Shown here piece by piece: positions 1 through 9,443 of a stretch of DNA of 64,000 nucleotides. Under the pieces are notes generated by a model, which saw only the letters and a program-made list of their open reading frames with translations, was not told where the DNA came from and searched no databases. The stretch is taken from assembly GCA_027924585.1 (NCBI GenBank), contig BSBM01000870.1, forward strand, positions 1,178,001 through 1,242,000. The letters are read 5' to 3'. Within the stretch, counting starts at the first letter, position 1. Each line of letters opens with the position of its first letter. A program made the position numbers and the translations under genes. The DNA is from Larix kaempferi (Eukaryota > Streptophyta > Pinopsida > Pinales > Pinaceae).

Positions 1-1270
1 CCCCAGAGCACATATCTTCAACAGGATGTCTTCTATGAACTCCATGCTTCTCCATCAGTAGGGCACTCTGGGTTCCTCAAAATGTATGAACGGGCACAAC
101 GTAACTTCTTTTGGTAGGGCATGAAAAGGACAATTCAACAGATGGTGACCAAATGTGATACCTGCCAGTGCAATAAGGGTGAAACAACACTCCTTCCAGG
201 ATTGCTCGAACCCTTGCCCATACCTACACGGAGTTGGACAGATATTTCTATGGATTTCATTGAAGGGCTCCCTAAATCTGGCGGGAAGACAGTGATTCTC
301 GTTGTGGTTGATCGCCTCTCCAAATATAGTCATTTTTGTGCTCTCAGCCATCCCTATACAACCTCCTCAGTCGCTCAAATTTTCCTGGACCAGATCTTTC
401 GTCTTCATGGCATCCCTTCTTCCATTGTCTCTGATCGTGATGCGACTTTCACCAGTCATTTTTGGATAGAACTATTTCACCACACTGGCACCAAACTGAA
501 GATGAGTTCAGGGTATCACCCATAAACAGATAGTCAAACTAAAATTGTCAATAAATGATTGGAAACTTATCTTCGTTGCTTCACCTCTGAACAACAACAT
601 CAGTGGGCAAAGTGGCTCCCTCTCGCTGAATGGTGGTACAATACCTCTTACCACACTGCCTCTAAAATGACCCCATATGAATCAGTCTATGGTCATAAAC
701 CTCCAGTTCTTCTTCCATACACCCCCACCAGTTCACCAGTTCAGGAAGTATACACGGTCCTTCGAAACCGCGATTAGATTCTTCGCATTTTGCGGGACAA
801 TCTTCACATGGAAATAAATCGCATGAAGCAACAAGATGATCAACACCGTTCTAAACGCACTTTTTAAGTCGGCGATATGGTTTTTCTTCGTCTCCAGCTG
901 TACAAGCAATCCTCCCTGAAACTCAAAGGGCGTCATAAGCTCGTTCCAAAGTTGTATGGGCCATATCGGATTCTTCAGAAGATTGGGTCCGTTGCTTATA
1001 AATTGGAACTTCCTCCTTCCCGCATTCATCCAGTCTTTCATGTCTCTTGTCTGAAGAAAGTTCTTGGCACCAAAATCAGTGGACAAACGATTTTACCCAA
1101 ACTGGATAATGAAGGATCCATCCTTTTGGAATCGGAGGCCATCCTCAATCGGCGCACTCGTCAGCTTCGCTCTCGCTCTATCACAGAGGTCTTACGGCAT
1201 GCAACCAGAGGATGCTACATGGGAACCACTCCTTCATATTCAAAAACAATTTCCACATCTTAAGCTTTGA
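1..1270 (+). pseudogene. Chromovirus (Ty3/Gypsy) pol 3' end: integrase and chromodomain
   Basis: This is the 3' part of a Ty3/Gypsy polyprotein; the 5' part lies left of the window. The frame shows the end of the integrase zinc finger (CDTC near 157), the catalytic core with MDFIEGLPKS (about 256) and VSDRDATF (about 430), then the GDMVFLRLQ and RIHPVFHVSCLK motifs of the C-terminal domain, and finally a plant chromodomain ending PEDATWEPL...FPHLKL before the stop at 1267. Integrase inserts cDNA; the chromodomain would target chromatin. It is broken: stops near 115, 523, 555, 775 and 865, and a frameshift near 1195 inside the chromodomain. The third catalytic acidic residue, expected after TD-Q-T near 540, reads K. 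Family assignment is firm; the lineage within chromoviruses is not resolved. Confidence 0.9.
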
Positions 1271-1300
1271 GGACAAAGATTTTTTTTAAGGGGGAGGGGA
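1261..1300 (+). other. Chromovirus pol tail and polypurine tract
   Basis: A purine-rich run (AAGGGGGAGGGGA) directly precedes the TG of the LTR and is the plus-strand primer site. Upstream, TAAGCTTTGAGGACAAAG (1261-1278) spans the pol stop; the same 18 bases stand before the PPT of the Zn-CC element at 10919-10936. Confidence 0.85.
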
Positions 1301-1664
1301 TGTTAGGAACCCATGTCTTTACTTTGTTAGTATATTGTTGTTGGACGCATATGCTTTGTAAGTCGTCCCATAGTATTTGTTGATCAATAGTTTGTGTTAT
1401 TGTTGTTGGCGCATATGCTTTATAAGTCGCCCATAGTATTGTTGATCCATAGTTTGTAGTGGCCCATGGTTTTGACCCAGAGTATTGGCGCCTAGACTTA
1501 GTATATAAGTGTGTGTTGAGGCCTATGAAGGCACCGTGAAGTTATTTGTATTGAGCTTGCTCATAGGAGGTTGCCCCATCGAAGTGGCATGTGATCAATA
1601 TAAAAGTGATTCTGAGTTCTGTCATTTCTGCTATTTCGCATTTTCTTATTAATTAATTGTTGCA
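1301..1664 (+). repeat. Chromovirus 3' LTR
   Basis: The LTR starts with TGTTAGGAAC right after the PPT and ends TTGCA at 1664, where Gypsy-A gag sequence begins (1667). It is about 364 bp. It carries internally repeated GTTGTTGG(A/C)GCATATGCTTTRTAAGTCG segments near 1335-1430. The 5' LTR is outside the window, so LTR-LTR age and the target duplication cannot be read. Confidence 0.8.
1502..1509 (+). promoter_or_regulatory. TATA box of chromovirus LTR
   Basis: TATATAAG lies about 200 bases into the LTR, a plausible RNA polymerase II core promoter for the U3/R boundary. Confidence 0.5.
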
Positions 1665-1666
1665 GG

Positions 1667-2078
1667 TGCATCACAAAAACCAATACTGTTATGGGTTGTC
1701 TGTCCCACTCCCGTGGAACAATGGTAACTTAGCATCGTCGCCCGCCATTCTGGGCTTCCTACCTCCTTTCATTGTACTACTACCAATCAACTTTTGGGGT
1801 ATTGAAGAACTAGGCGGTGTCGAAGTGGTATTTCTTGCTATCTGAGAGATAGTGAATGTAGGTATGGGTACGTTGGTGCTGGGGTTTGGTCCTGCCTCTA
1901 TCCTGGGCATAGCCTGGTTGTCCTTGTCAGGATTGTGAGGTCGCTTCGTCCCATGTGGTCTTCCTTCACAGTCTTGCGGTTCGACCGCAATAGGACCTTT
2001 TCCTTTCCTCTGCCTCTTTTCCTGTCGGAACCTTGCTCCTCCCCTCGTAAGACCACTTTCTTCCTCGGCTTCACTCAC
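1667..2078 (-). pseudogene. Gypsy-A gag, N-terminal part (interrupted by chromovirus)
   Basis: Read on the minus strand this is the start of the Gypsy-A gag, with acidic SEAEEESG, a basic low-complexity stretch, and the conserved KLPLFHGSGTDNP motif that opens the capsid-like domain. It matches the plus-strand copy beginning at 21397. It stops at 1667, where the chromovirus 3' LTR was inserted, so the rest of gag and pol should lie left of the window beyond the chromovirus 5' LTR. The likely start ATG of the plus copy (MGAGHDET) reads ATA here. Capsid function is inferred from family. Confidence 0.8.
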
Positions 2079-2164
2079 AGTCTCATCATGACCTGCACCT
2101 ATCTACCCCTTACCATTCCATGTACCACCCCCCAATTGTTGCGGTACCCATGGCCTCTGCCCAC

Positions 2165-2680
2165 CAGGATATCTACTGATCAAGATGCTTCTTCAATATA
2201 CCCTTTTCGCAAATAAGCATCTTAATCGACAGTTGAAGCGACAGTAGAAAAATGCCCCGAGGTTTGCGGAAAAAATATCTTTCAGCTTCACCATAGGATT
2301 TCTGAGTATCAACCACGAACTCTGTGATATAGCCCTCTAAGATGCTATTGAACCACACTTCAACAGCTCACGATGCTTTATTATCAACCTCCTGTAGCTC
2401 CTGAATCAACTCGGGGGTCCAGGTCATCAGTTCACCACCCTGGAAGTTCCTCTTCTGGAAGGTCAACTTTGCCAACCACTCATACAAAATGACTAGGAAT
2501 TCACAGAAGAACCATTCATGCAGTCCATCGTGAATATATCTACCCACACACTGATCTACTGTGAGTCGAGTGTTCCTGCTTTCCTCTTCAGCAAATTCCT
2601 GCAACTTTTGATAAAACCATTCTTAGATCTCTGGTTTCGTCGGGTTCCACATCATGTCCTCCTTTCACTTCATACACGAT
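2165..2680 (-). pseudogene. Gypsy-A leader reading frame between PBS and gag
   Basis: Between the PBS and gag the minus strand holds a protein-like frame with EWFYQKLQEFAEEES, HEWFFCEFLVILYEWLAKLTF and YGEAERYFFRKPRG, rich in aromatic and charged residues, interrupted by stops near 2630 and 2365. It is in another frame than the downstream gag. It may be an N-terminal (matrix-like) part of gag separated by a frameshift, or an independent leader ORF. I do not recognise a domain. The other Gypsy-A copies in the window have lost this region, so no comparison is possible. Confidence 0.45.
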
Positions 2681-2684
2681 CCCA

Positions 2685-2696
2685 ACAACGGAACCA
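2685..2696 (-). other. Gypsy-A primer binding site
   Basis: On the minus strand TGGTTCCGTTGT follows the LTR end after two bases (AA). It begins with the TGG expected for pairing with a tRNA CCA end, but it is not the initiator-Met type seen in the other elements here; I cannot name the tRNA. Confidence 0.6.
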
Positions 2697-2698
2697 TT

Positions 2699-3572
2699 TG
2701 TTAGCGCGATGCCAATCGACAAGGGTTCCACTCACTGTCGACACATACCATAGTATTCCTGAGCACTCGCCGGACATGGTTTATCCCGCCTAGCAACACC
2801 TACAGAGCAGATGAGGTCTCACCCGAGGCGTCCAGGAAGAGCAAACAAAACCATGTTTCCGTCGAATGAAGGAGGATCATTGCAGCTATGATACTTAAAC
2901 TGATTGCAATACTAGGACAGATATCTTTAAGCATTGAACATAGTATTAAAGTAATATTCAACCAAGACATTCATCATTGCACAACAATAATTGTAAAGCA
3001 AGTATCGCATCAAAGAAGCATGACATTATTTGTATAGTGCAACATCGCATTACCATAACTGAACAGATTAAACATAGAGATTGTACCAAAATAGCTTCAT
3101 CATATTATCATTATCGACCCAGATACAATGTCTCTGCAAAAACTAGATCTCTATAATGACTCTTAACATCACAACATAGCCGGAAACATACAACCAACAT
3201 TAGAGCTTCGCATAATATCTTCAGCCTTCAATCCTGATTATCATCCTCTCATCACTTACAATCCTTATCTATATATAGGCTTCCACCTTACAACTCTTGT
3301 CCACTTTCTAACAACTTGTTAACCGACACCATGGACAAATGACTCAATATCTAACTGACTTATCCAAAAACGACCAAAAACATGCATTCTGCGGTATAAC
3401 ATACTCAACAGTACATAATATGTGGTCCAAATGACCCAAAACCCACAATTCGTGGTACAGTTGACCCAAAATGCATAAAATAATATTTTGCTCATCGTCT
3501 TTCACGCCATCTTCTGCCTTGTCGCAGCATCAGAGATGCTGCAATAGCACTTCACCAAACCGCCTGCCAACA
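2699..3572 (-). repeat. Gypsy-A 5' LTR (minus-strand element)
   Basis: The 874-bp LTR runs on the minus strand from TGTTGGCAGGCGG (at 3572) to CTAACA (at 2699). It matches 46043-46916 over the full length (also 874 bp) and the plus-strand LTRs at 13027-13684 and 32514-33336. The outer flank is TCAGG (3573-3577), identical to the flank of the LTR at 46043, the expected target duplication of this insertion. Confidence 0.9.
3269..3278 (-). promoter_or_regulatory. TATA box in Gypsy-A LTR
   Basis: CTATATATAG is palindromic and sits mid-LTR; the same box occurs at about 46614-46623 and 13137-13146, and is missing in the LTR at 32514. Confidence 0.55.
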
Positions 3573-3807
3573 TCAGGGTTACATCAAGATTTCCGAAAAC
3601 CCATTGTTTCATGACAAGTCGAAACACATCAAAATGAAGTATCACTTCATCTGAGACATGGTCCAAAAAGGTACTGTGAAACTTAACTACATCACTACTG
3701 CTGAGCATATTGCAGATGTGTTAACAAAGCCTTTGTCGGTGATGAAATTCAAGTACTTACAACACAAGATTGGTATGGCAGAAAATGCCTCCTTCGTTAA
3801 GAGGGAG
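3573..3807 (+). pseudogene. Copia pol 3' end (RNase H C-terminus)
   Basis: The frame reads YIKISENPLFHDKSKH, then MVQKGTVKLNYITTAEHIADVLTKPL and KFKYLQHKIGM, the hallmark tail of Ty1/Copia RNase H. A stop follows YHFI near 3655. The frame continues exactly from the RNase H segment that breaks at 46037-46042 once one TCAGG is removed, so the minus-strand Gypsy-A was inserted here. The purine-rich GAGGGAG before 3808 is the PPT. Confidence 0.9.
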
Positions 3808-3869
3808 TGTTAAAAGTACATCATCTAAAGACATTCTCCAAACCAATCTCGTACAACCAAGATTGATCC

Positions 3870-4080
3870 TACCGTATAGAGGTGAGTACTTTGATTGCCT
3901 TCCATGTAAAATTTATTCCTCTCATATAGAGGTAATTGATCAAAGTAATGATGTTGTAAATTAGTCTTGTTGGACAAAACTCCGGACTTGTGTGTCAAGT
4001 CATGATTCTCATGTGAACCTTCCGTATAAAGGCATCCATGGGATGGACCTCCCGTATAGAGGTGGACCTTCCATATAAAT
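3870..4080 (+). promoter_or_regulatory. Iterated TATAGAGGT motifs in Copia LTR
   Basis: Short repeats of the form CNTATARAGGY occur near 3874, 3925, 4022 and 4054, with a decayed one near 4072. All Copia LTR copies share them. A role in U3 regulation is possible but not shown. Confidence 0.4.
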
Positions 4081-4389
4081 TCCATTCTTTACTTGTTAAA
4101 ATCATTTAATGTTGTGTGATGTATTATTAACCATGATCACAAGTTGTTGTTAAGTCTCCTTTATAGATTGATCACCTCTAAAGTGAATTACGTTAGCATA
4201 TGACCATTTGGTATGGAATAATATAATATGATCACTCATCCGATAATTCTTCTTAGTATAATGTAATGTGATGGATAATTAAAGTTAGCACATATTGACC
4301 ATGCAGTAGAAGATAAATAAATATAAGATAAAGCATAGAGATTAAGAGAATTCGAATAGCTCATGAGATGACTAAGTGAACTCGAATTG

Positions 4390-4780
4390 TCAAGCTTCAG
4401 TTAAAGCCACCATGTATGCCTCAGTTAACTAAAGAAATCACAGTGGTCACTTCAAGTAAATCAACAACATGATTTCAGTTAACCAAGTGTTAAATAAGAA
4501 GGACTAGTTAACTAAATTGTTTTCACTTTAGCTAAAATAAAAGACGACACTTTAGTAAATCAAGGAGAACTCAAATCGACTCACTATAGTGATGTTATCA
4601 AGAAAGAATCAGTTAAAGAGAGTTAACTAAATGACAATAAAGAAGATCTAGTTAACTAAGTGTTATTGCATGACGACACTTATGTTAAACTAAAAGACGA
4701 CATGTGAGTTGTGACACTTGCATGATGACACTTAAGTTAGCCACCTAACTAAGTGGGCAAGCTTTTAGTTAAGGAGCAAT
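4390..4780 (+). promoter_or_regulatory. GTTAACTAA cluster in Copia LTR U3
   Basis: AGTTAACTAA occurs near 4422, 4506, 4620 and 4652, with variants AGTTAACC, CAGTTAAAG, CTAACTAAG and AGTTAAGG between them, plus several GACACTT copies. The cluster lies upstream of the TATA box, the place of enhancer repeats in plant Copia LTRs. The core resembles plant MYB sites (established knowledge); function is inference. Confidence 0.45.
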
Positions 4781-4916
4781 TTCATCCTAGGAGATAGTTT
4801 AGTGAGATAAAGAACTACATGAGAAGTGGGGTGCACTTCTTCATGCAAGATTGATACATCCAGTTTGAGGGCGAGTTCATCCGGAAGTTAGAAGAATATG
4901 ATGCATGAGAAGAATG

Positions 4917-4924
4917 TATAAATA
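4917..4924 (+). promoter_or_regulatory. TATA box of Copia LTR
   Basis: TATAAATA lies about 1.1 kb into the LTR; it is conserved at 40040-40047 and near 57216. Confidence 0.55.
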
Positions 4925-5330
4925 TGTTATATGGGATTGATGAATCCAATGTGAAGTGAATTCTCTTTTCCTTTGAAGGCAAGGCACTCCTCTTTGTGTG
5001 CATGATATTTTATTGATGTGATGGACATATTGGACAACACATTTGATTGATCTCTCTTCTCCATTGCTTATGTATCTTCACCAAGAGTGTTTGGTGAGCT
5101 CTTATCTTCCGAAAGCAATCTGCTATATTTTAAAAGAAAGGCATTCTCTGTTATCCATTATATTATACTGAGAATAGTTGTTGGGGTTTTTGTTCTCATC
5201 TTTTTTAGGATCTTTCCTAGGGTATATCTTATGTTATGGTTGTATAAATTTCATGTGATTGAATTGTCTCATTGCTTCAAGTTTCTACATCTAAAATAAT
5301 TAAAGATTAAATCTCAACTAAATTTCAACA

Positions 5331-5861
5331 GTTGGGACTCGATGTTAGGGTATTGACCCTAGTTTTATTTGGAGGGGTGGAGGCATTGCTCATTGTGTAT
5401 CCTATGAATCCTAGAGTCATGGGACGGTTGTGGTGGACATGCTCGCCTAGACGTGTGATGATGACTTCCAATTTCTTGCTAGGGAAGTTAGGTCAATATA
5501 GTCGACACTTCCAGCTGAGGGTTGTATATGTGGTTAGGTCGGTATAGCCAATGCCACAACATATTCTAGTAAAGAAAGGATATGATGGGAGCATAAGTAG
5601 GTTATGGAGTTTAGGTGATTCTAACTTAGTTAGTTGTGTATTCTACTTGGGAAGTAGTAGTCTCTTTTTATTTTTCTAAATTCCTACCATGTGAATAATA
5701 TGTGTTTGATTATGTTTATTAGTCTTAATGTGATGATTAGTTAATATTGAATAATTGTGATTGGTGGTTAAAGATTATGAGTGATGATTTGTTGTAAATC
5801 TTATTAGTAAGAGAAGATAAATGATGCATTACGATTATTCTCTTAGATGTTTGATTGAGGA
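5331..5861. other. Unassigned DNA right of Copia, possibly rest of a chromovirus LTR
   Basis: No protein motif or RNA gene is visible. If the ATTGG/GTTGG flanks are the Copia target duplication, this continues the chromovirus-type LTR interrupted at 38940. It is repeated at 57629-58161 with few differences (three in a 220-bp stretch compared by eye). Confidence 0.4.
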
Positions 5862-5885
5862 ATATATATATATATATATATATAT
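5862..5885. repeat. (TA)n microsatellite
   Basis: An uninterrupted TA run; it is longer in the duplicate (58162-58189). It may be the simple-repeat tail of the minus-strand SINE beside it. Confidence 0.9.
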
Positions 5886-6112
5886 TCCACGTGGTTTACG
5901 GCACTGGAGATCGATGCTCACTGCATCCATGGAAAAAACCCCCCGGTATCCCACGAGGAATGAGGGGCGATAGGATATTGTCACTACAAAGGTGGCTCAA
6001 CAAGAGCATCAAATATGCCCATTTAAGAGCTTAGCATGTCACTTACAAGGATTGAACTTAGGTGGGGAGGTTAATAATTAATCCTCCTAACCACCCAAGC
6101 TACATCCAATGG
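5886..6112 (-). mobile_element. tRNA-derived SINE (copy A)
   Basis: On the minus strand TAGCTTGGGTGG (6091-6102) fits an RNA polymerase III A box and GTTCAATCC (6049-6057) fits the B-box consensus, 33 bases apart as in tRNA-derived SINEs. The ~230-bp unit ends at the TA repeat. I see no clear target duplication, so the ends are approximate. The duplicate is at 58190-58415. Confidence 0.6.
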
Positions 6113-6126
6113 ACACACACACACAC
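6113..6126. repeat. (AC)n microsatellite
   Basis: A short AC run between the SINE and the 3' end of the LINE; it could be the simple tail of the LINE, read TG on the minus strand. Confidence 0.8.
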
Positions 6127-7880
6127 AAATATTCCTAAGAAAAAAATCCTTTATTCATATTTGAATAAACATTGACTATCCTTTAAGGACTTTACATCAC
6201 AATCTTTGAGAGCTTCACATTACAAACTCTTTCCAGAAATCTGTCTGGAAATTTCCTTTTTGCATCAAAATTACATCATGATTCTTTTGTCTTCAAAACA
6301 TATAAACAAAATTTGTCTTATCATTATGTTTCCTTATATAACAACAAAATTGAATCTTCTACATATTATATAAACTGATAATTGGAAATGATTCTCTCAT
6401 CCCTGAGATCGTCTATCTCCAATAGTCCAAGCTCTAGTAACGATGCATTCTTGGAGATCTTATCAGCTTCAGCATTGAGCTCGCAGTATACATATGCAAA
6501 TGATAAATTCTCAAAAGATTCCACCTACCTCTATATTTCTCCAAGAAGGTGTTGCATATGAGGGGCACTTATTTGAGTTTTTCTATTTTCCTAGTCGATG
6601 ACCATTATTTAATCCCCGAACACCTACAAACGAGAAATGCCTTTGGAGAGAGAAACCTTTAATACCGCCCACAACGCTGCTAATTCTGCCTTACTTTTTG
6701 AACAATGGCCCAACATGAATATAATGCAAATCTTGGTATCCTATTATAAGAATAGGACTCCCCCCGAACTCCCTAAAGGTGGATTCCCTTGACTTGCGCC
6801 ATCAAAGAAATCCCGAGGGATGGTTTTATCCATACTTGGAGGAATTAAAATGCATTGTTTTTTATCTTGTGTTCAGTTTTATGTTCCTCGTCCACTGTAG
6901 AACCAAGGAAATTGTCACTTCCAGAGGAACCCACTGGTTTTTAAAGATTACATATTTTTGTGCCCACCATATCCCATATATAAAAGAAGAGGTAAAAGCA
7001 TCATAGCAATGTACTGTCAGATATTTCCACCATTGTTGACAGCTTTGTTCCCACGACAAACTAATCTGGTTTGAGGACGCTTTAAATTCTTTGGCACTGG
7101 AATTCCACATATCCTTTTCAAAAGAGAAAGACACGAACAGTGAGAAGAGGATTCTCCATCTGATAAACACAGAGCACACCAGCTTGGAATGTACCACCCT
7201 CATTTTAGGAGATTTTCCTAGATTAACAGTTTATTACTCATAGTTAACCATAGTGTTATTTTTTGTTTCTTGTGAAAGACTCTGATACATAAGAATCGTG
7301 CCTAATTTAGCTTAAAATTCTAATGTTGTATTGTTCTTTGTCCAACACAAAACATTTGGTGAATCCTCTTCTAAATGAATGAAACATTTCACCAATTTAT
7401 TAATAAAGCAAGACCATTCACTCACTACTTCTCCACTTAGTTTAAGAACAAAGAATATTTTCAACCTTCTCTACCCCGGGATTGAGGAATTGGGCTTGTA
7501 CATATGTTAAAGCATATATCCTATGGCTTCTTAATAACACTAGTGTTTCCCTTGATAGCTTGTATTCGTCTCTCGCTCTTAACCAAGGATCTTCCCCTAT
7601 CCGAACACTTCTACCATTACCGATTTTCCAAGCAAGCCAATTACCAAATAGAGGAAAGGCCAGAGTCAATGCCTTCCATCCTACCAAGACATTTTTAAAG
7701 GATTTGGCAGGCTGTCTAATACACTCCAAAATAGAGGAATTTAGACAATATTTAGAAATCATTACCTTTCCCCATAAGGACTTGTCGTTCTGATACAAAC
7801 GTGATAGAGATTTAGTAGCTAGATATTTACGGAACACAAAGGGGTTCTTTATGCCCCTATCCCCTAGCTCCTTAGGATTG
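6127..7880 (-). pseudogene. LINE ORF2 C-terminal part: zf-RVT and RNase H-like region (copy A)
   Basis: Minus-strand frames show the region after the reverse transcriptase of a plant non-LTR retrotransposon: NPKELG at the broken end, FRKYLATKSLSRLYQ and LWGKVMISKY (7840-7750), GNWLAWKIGNGRSVRIGEDPW, a zinc-binding zf-RVT segment (7203-6862, FEKDMWNSSAKEF and FIYGIWWAQ), and an RNase H-like end (about 6780-6400) with CELNAEADKISKNASLLELG. Stops and frame changes make it inactive. It is split from its N-terminal half by the Zn-CC insertion; the coding frame ANPKELG joins across the GATTG target duplication. The terminus near 6127 is approximate. Confidence 0.85.
7876..7880. repeat. Target site duplication GATTG, left
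   Basis: Identical to 11169-11173 on the other side of the Zn-CC element; proves a single integration into the LINE. Confidence 0.9.
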
Positions 7881-7932
7881 TGTAACGAATATAAAATAAT
7901 ATATTAATTATAGTTTATTAATTATTAAGTTA

Positions 7933-7947
7933 AAGGGTGTAACCCTT
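7933..7947. promoter_or_regulatory. Palindrome upstream of Zn-CC TATA box
   Basis: AAGGGT-GTA-ACCCTT, 6-bp arms with a 3-base loop. It is kept in all four Zn-CC LTRs (also 10996-11010 and both LTRs of copy B). It could be a dimeric protein site; not tested. Confidence 0.5.
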
Positions 7948-7967
7948 CACTATACATGCTCAAAGCC

Positions 7968-7974
7968 TATAAAA
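7968..7974 (+). promoter_or_regulatory. TATA box of Zn-CC LTR
   Basis: TATAAAA, 20 bases after the palindrome, placed to start transcription in the second half of the LTR. Confidence 0.6.
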
Positions 7975-8107
7975 GCGAGCTTCATTGTAATTTAATATCA
8001 TCTCATCAATTATCTTATCAATTATATTTTACTATTTATCCATTTATGGAGCCATTGTCTTATTTACGTTGGAAGTTTACATAGAAGTCAGATATCACCG
8101 CTTCATT

Positions 8108-8120
8108 TGGTATCAGAGCC
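8108..8120 (+). other. Zn-CC primer binding site (initiator Met tRNA)
   Basis: TGGTATCAGAGCC, complementary to the 3' end of plant initiator methionine tRNA, two bases after the LTR. Confidence 0.9.
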
Positions 8121-8179
8121 TCGTTGGCTAGATTCCGGCCTTTGGCCATCTTTTGGCTTTTAGCCATTACCCAGGGTTT

Positions 8180-9110
8180 CCTTGAATTTTGCTCTTTGAC
8201 CATAAAATCACAATAAATTCCCACATCAATGCTCCTCTTCCCAAACCTCCCCTACATTCTTCATCATCCTCCATCATCCTTCCTCCTTCCATCTCTCATC
8301 CGTGCTCACACTTTTTCCTGCCATTTCCCCTTCACTACTCAACCTACACATTCCACTACTCCTACGTGCCTACATACTCTACACCAACTGCGCTCATCTA
8401 TTCTCCACCATTTCCATCGCTCTCCCTTACTCTCATTCGCTGCTCCCCTATTCTGCTCCAAAAACCACGCTTCATGCTCCATCCTCTAGTTGCACCCTTT
8501 CTGCTCATTGCTATCTCCCCCATCTTCATTGCAACACCCCAAACCCCTGCACGCATCCACATCTACCTATATCCCTTCCCAACGCAATCCTCCCCCAAAT
8601 CACCATTCGCACTGCTACACTTGCAATCCCCTCACTCCATACCTCCCTGCTCACTCTTGCGTCGCTCGTTATCCCTACTCCAACCTGCACCCATGCATCC
8701 CCTTCTCCTAAACGCCACCTTCGCTCTTGTGCATCCTCCACTTTGCCATGTGTACAGTCTTCCCTGCCCCAGCATCCTCTCGCTCCTCACATCCACATCC
8801 CTTATCCCCAATTCTATCACCTTCCATCTCCGCCCACGCCCATAGTCGTTGCTTTCGGCTGCGCCTACAACCACTACCATCTGCCCGTGCTACCACGACC
8901 TGCTCCACCATTGATGCGTGCTCCCACCTATGCCCATCCATTCCCCGACCTGCCATTCCATCTCCCTGCTTACATTTCCATCAGCGCTCCGCTTCACCAT
9001 CCAACGTTTTTGCCAGCCCGTACTATCTCCAACCCTGTCCACGGGTCCCACAGCACCATTCACGCATAATCCCTGTCACTATCCACGCTCACACATAATT
9101 TCTATCCAAA
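8180..9110 (+). other. G-poor, C/T-rich leader of Zn-CC
   Basis: About 900 bases made mainly of C, T and A with very little G on the plus strand, full of CTCC, CATC and CCAC runs. Long frames are open in several registers at once because stop codons are rare in such sequence; they look like composition effects, not genes. The transcript would be nearly unstructured. The other copy has a local duplication in this leader. Confidence 0.65.
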
Positions 9111-9443
9111 TTAAAAAGAAAGCATAATAAATATATTATCTATAATATTATTTGTTATCAATTTTTAACCCTAACCTGTCTGCCTCAAATCAATAGTAAT
9201 AATAATAGTTAACATTTATTATTATTGTTAACAAATATTATTATTACAAAGCTTTGAAATTCTTTATAATAAAGCTATTATTTATAATAATAGTTACTTT
9301 TTATTAGTAATAGCCAATTTTCTATAAAATTTAAATCATATTCTTCTCATAAAAAAGGAGACCAAAAAAAAGGCTATTTAACCAAAAAAGAATTTTTACA
9401 ACAAAAGCACATCAAGGGTTATTACAACCTTTGTGCCTACCTA
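9111..9443. other. A/T-rich spacer between leader and ORF
   Basis: Runs of AATAATAATAG and TTATTATT (9195-9310) and an A-rich stretch before the ORF. No ATG in the ORF frame was found here. Confidence 0.5.

Larger units (their letters stand above)
3808..5330 (+). repeat. Copia 3' LTR (copy A)
   Basis: The 1523-bp LTR starts TGTTAAAAGTAC after the PPT and ends TTTCAACA. It matches the 5' LTR at 38941-40452 and the fragments at 20385-21360 and 56234-57628. The outer flank GTTGG (5331-5335) matches the 5' flank ATTGG (38936-38940) at four of five bases. Confidence 0.9.
7881..8105 (+). repeat. Zn-CC 5' LTR (copy A)
   Basis: 225 bp, TGTAACG...CGCTTCA. It contains the perfect inverted repeat AAGGGTGTAACCCTT (7933-7947) about 20 bases upstream of a TATA box. 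Confidence 0.9.

Noticed and set aside
5087-5299. 70-codon hydrophobic frame (also 40170 and 57385) that looks like a small membrane protein
   Set aside because: It lies within the Copia LTR in every copy and is A/T-driven; LTR sequence explains it.
5332-5547. 71-codon frame present in both duplicates
   Set aside because: Conservation is due to the recent segmental duplication; no motif and no start context.
8189-9127. Several overlapping long open frames in the C/T-rich part of Zn-CC
   Set aside because: All registers are open because the sequence is G-poor; residues are S/P/H/L-rich low complexity and copy B rearranges them. Composition, not genes.
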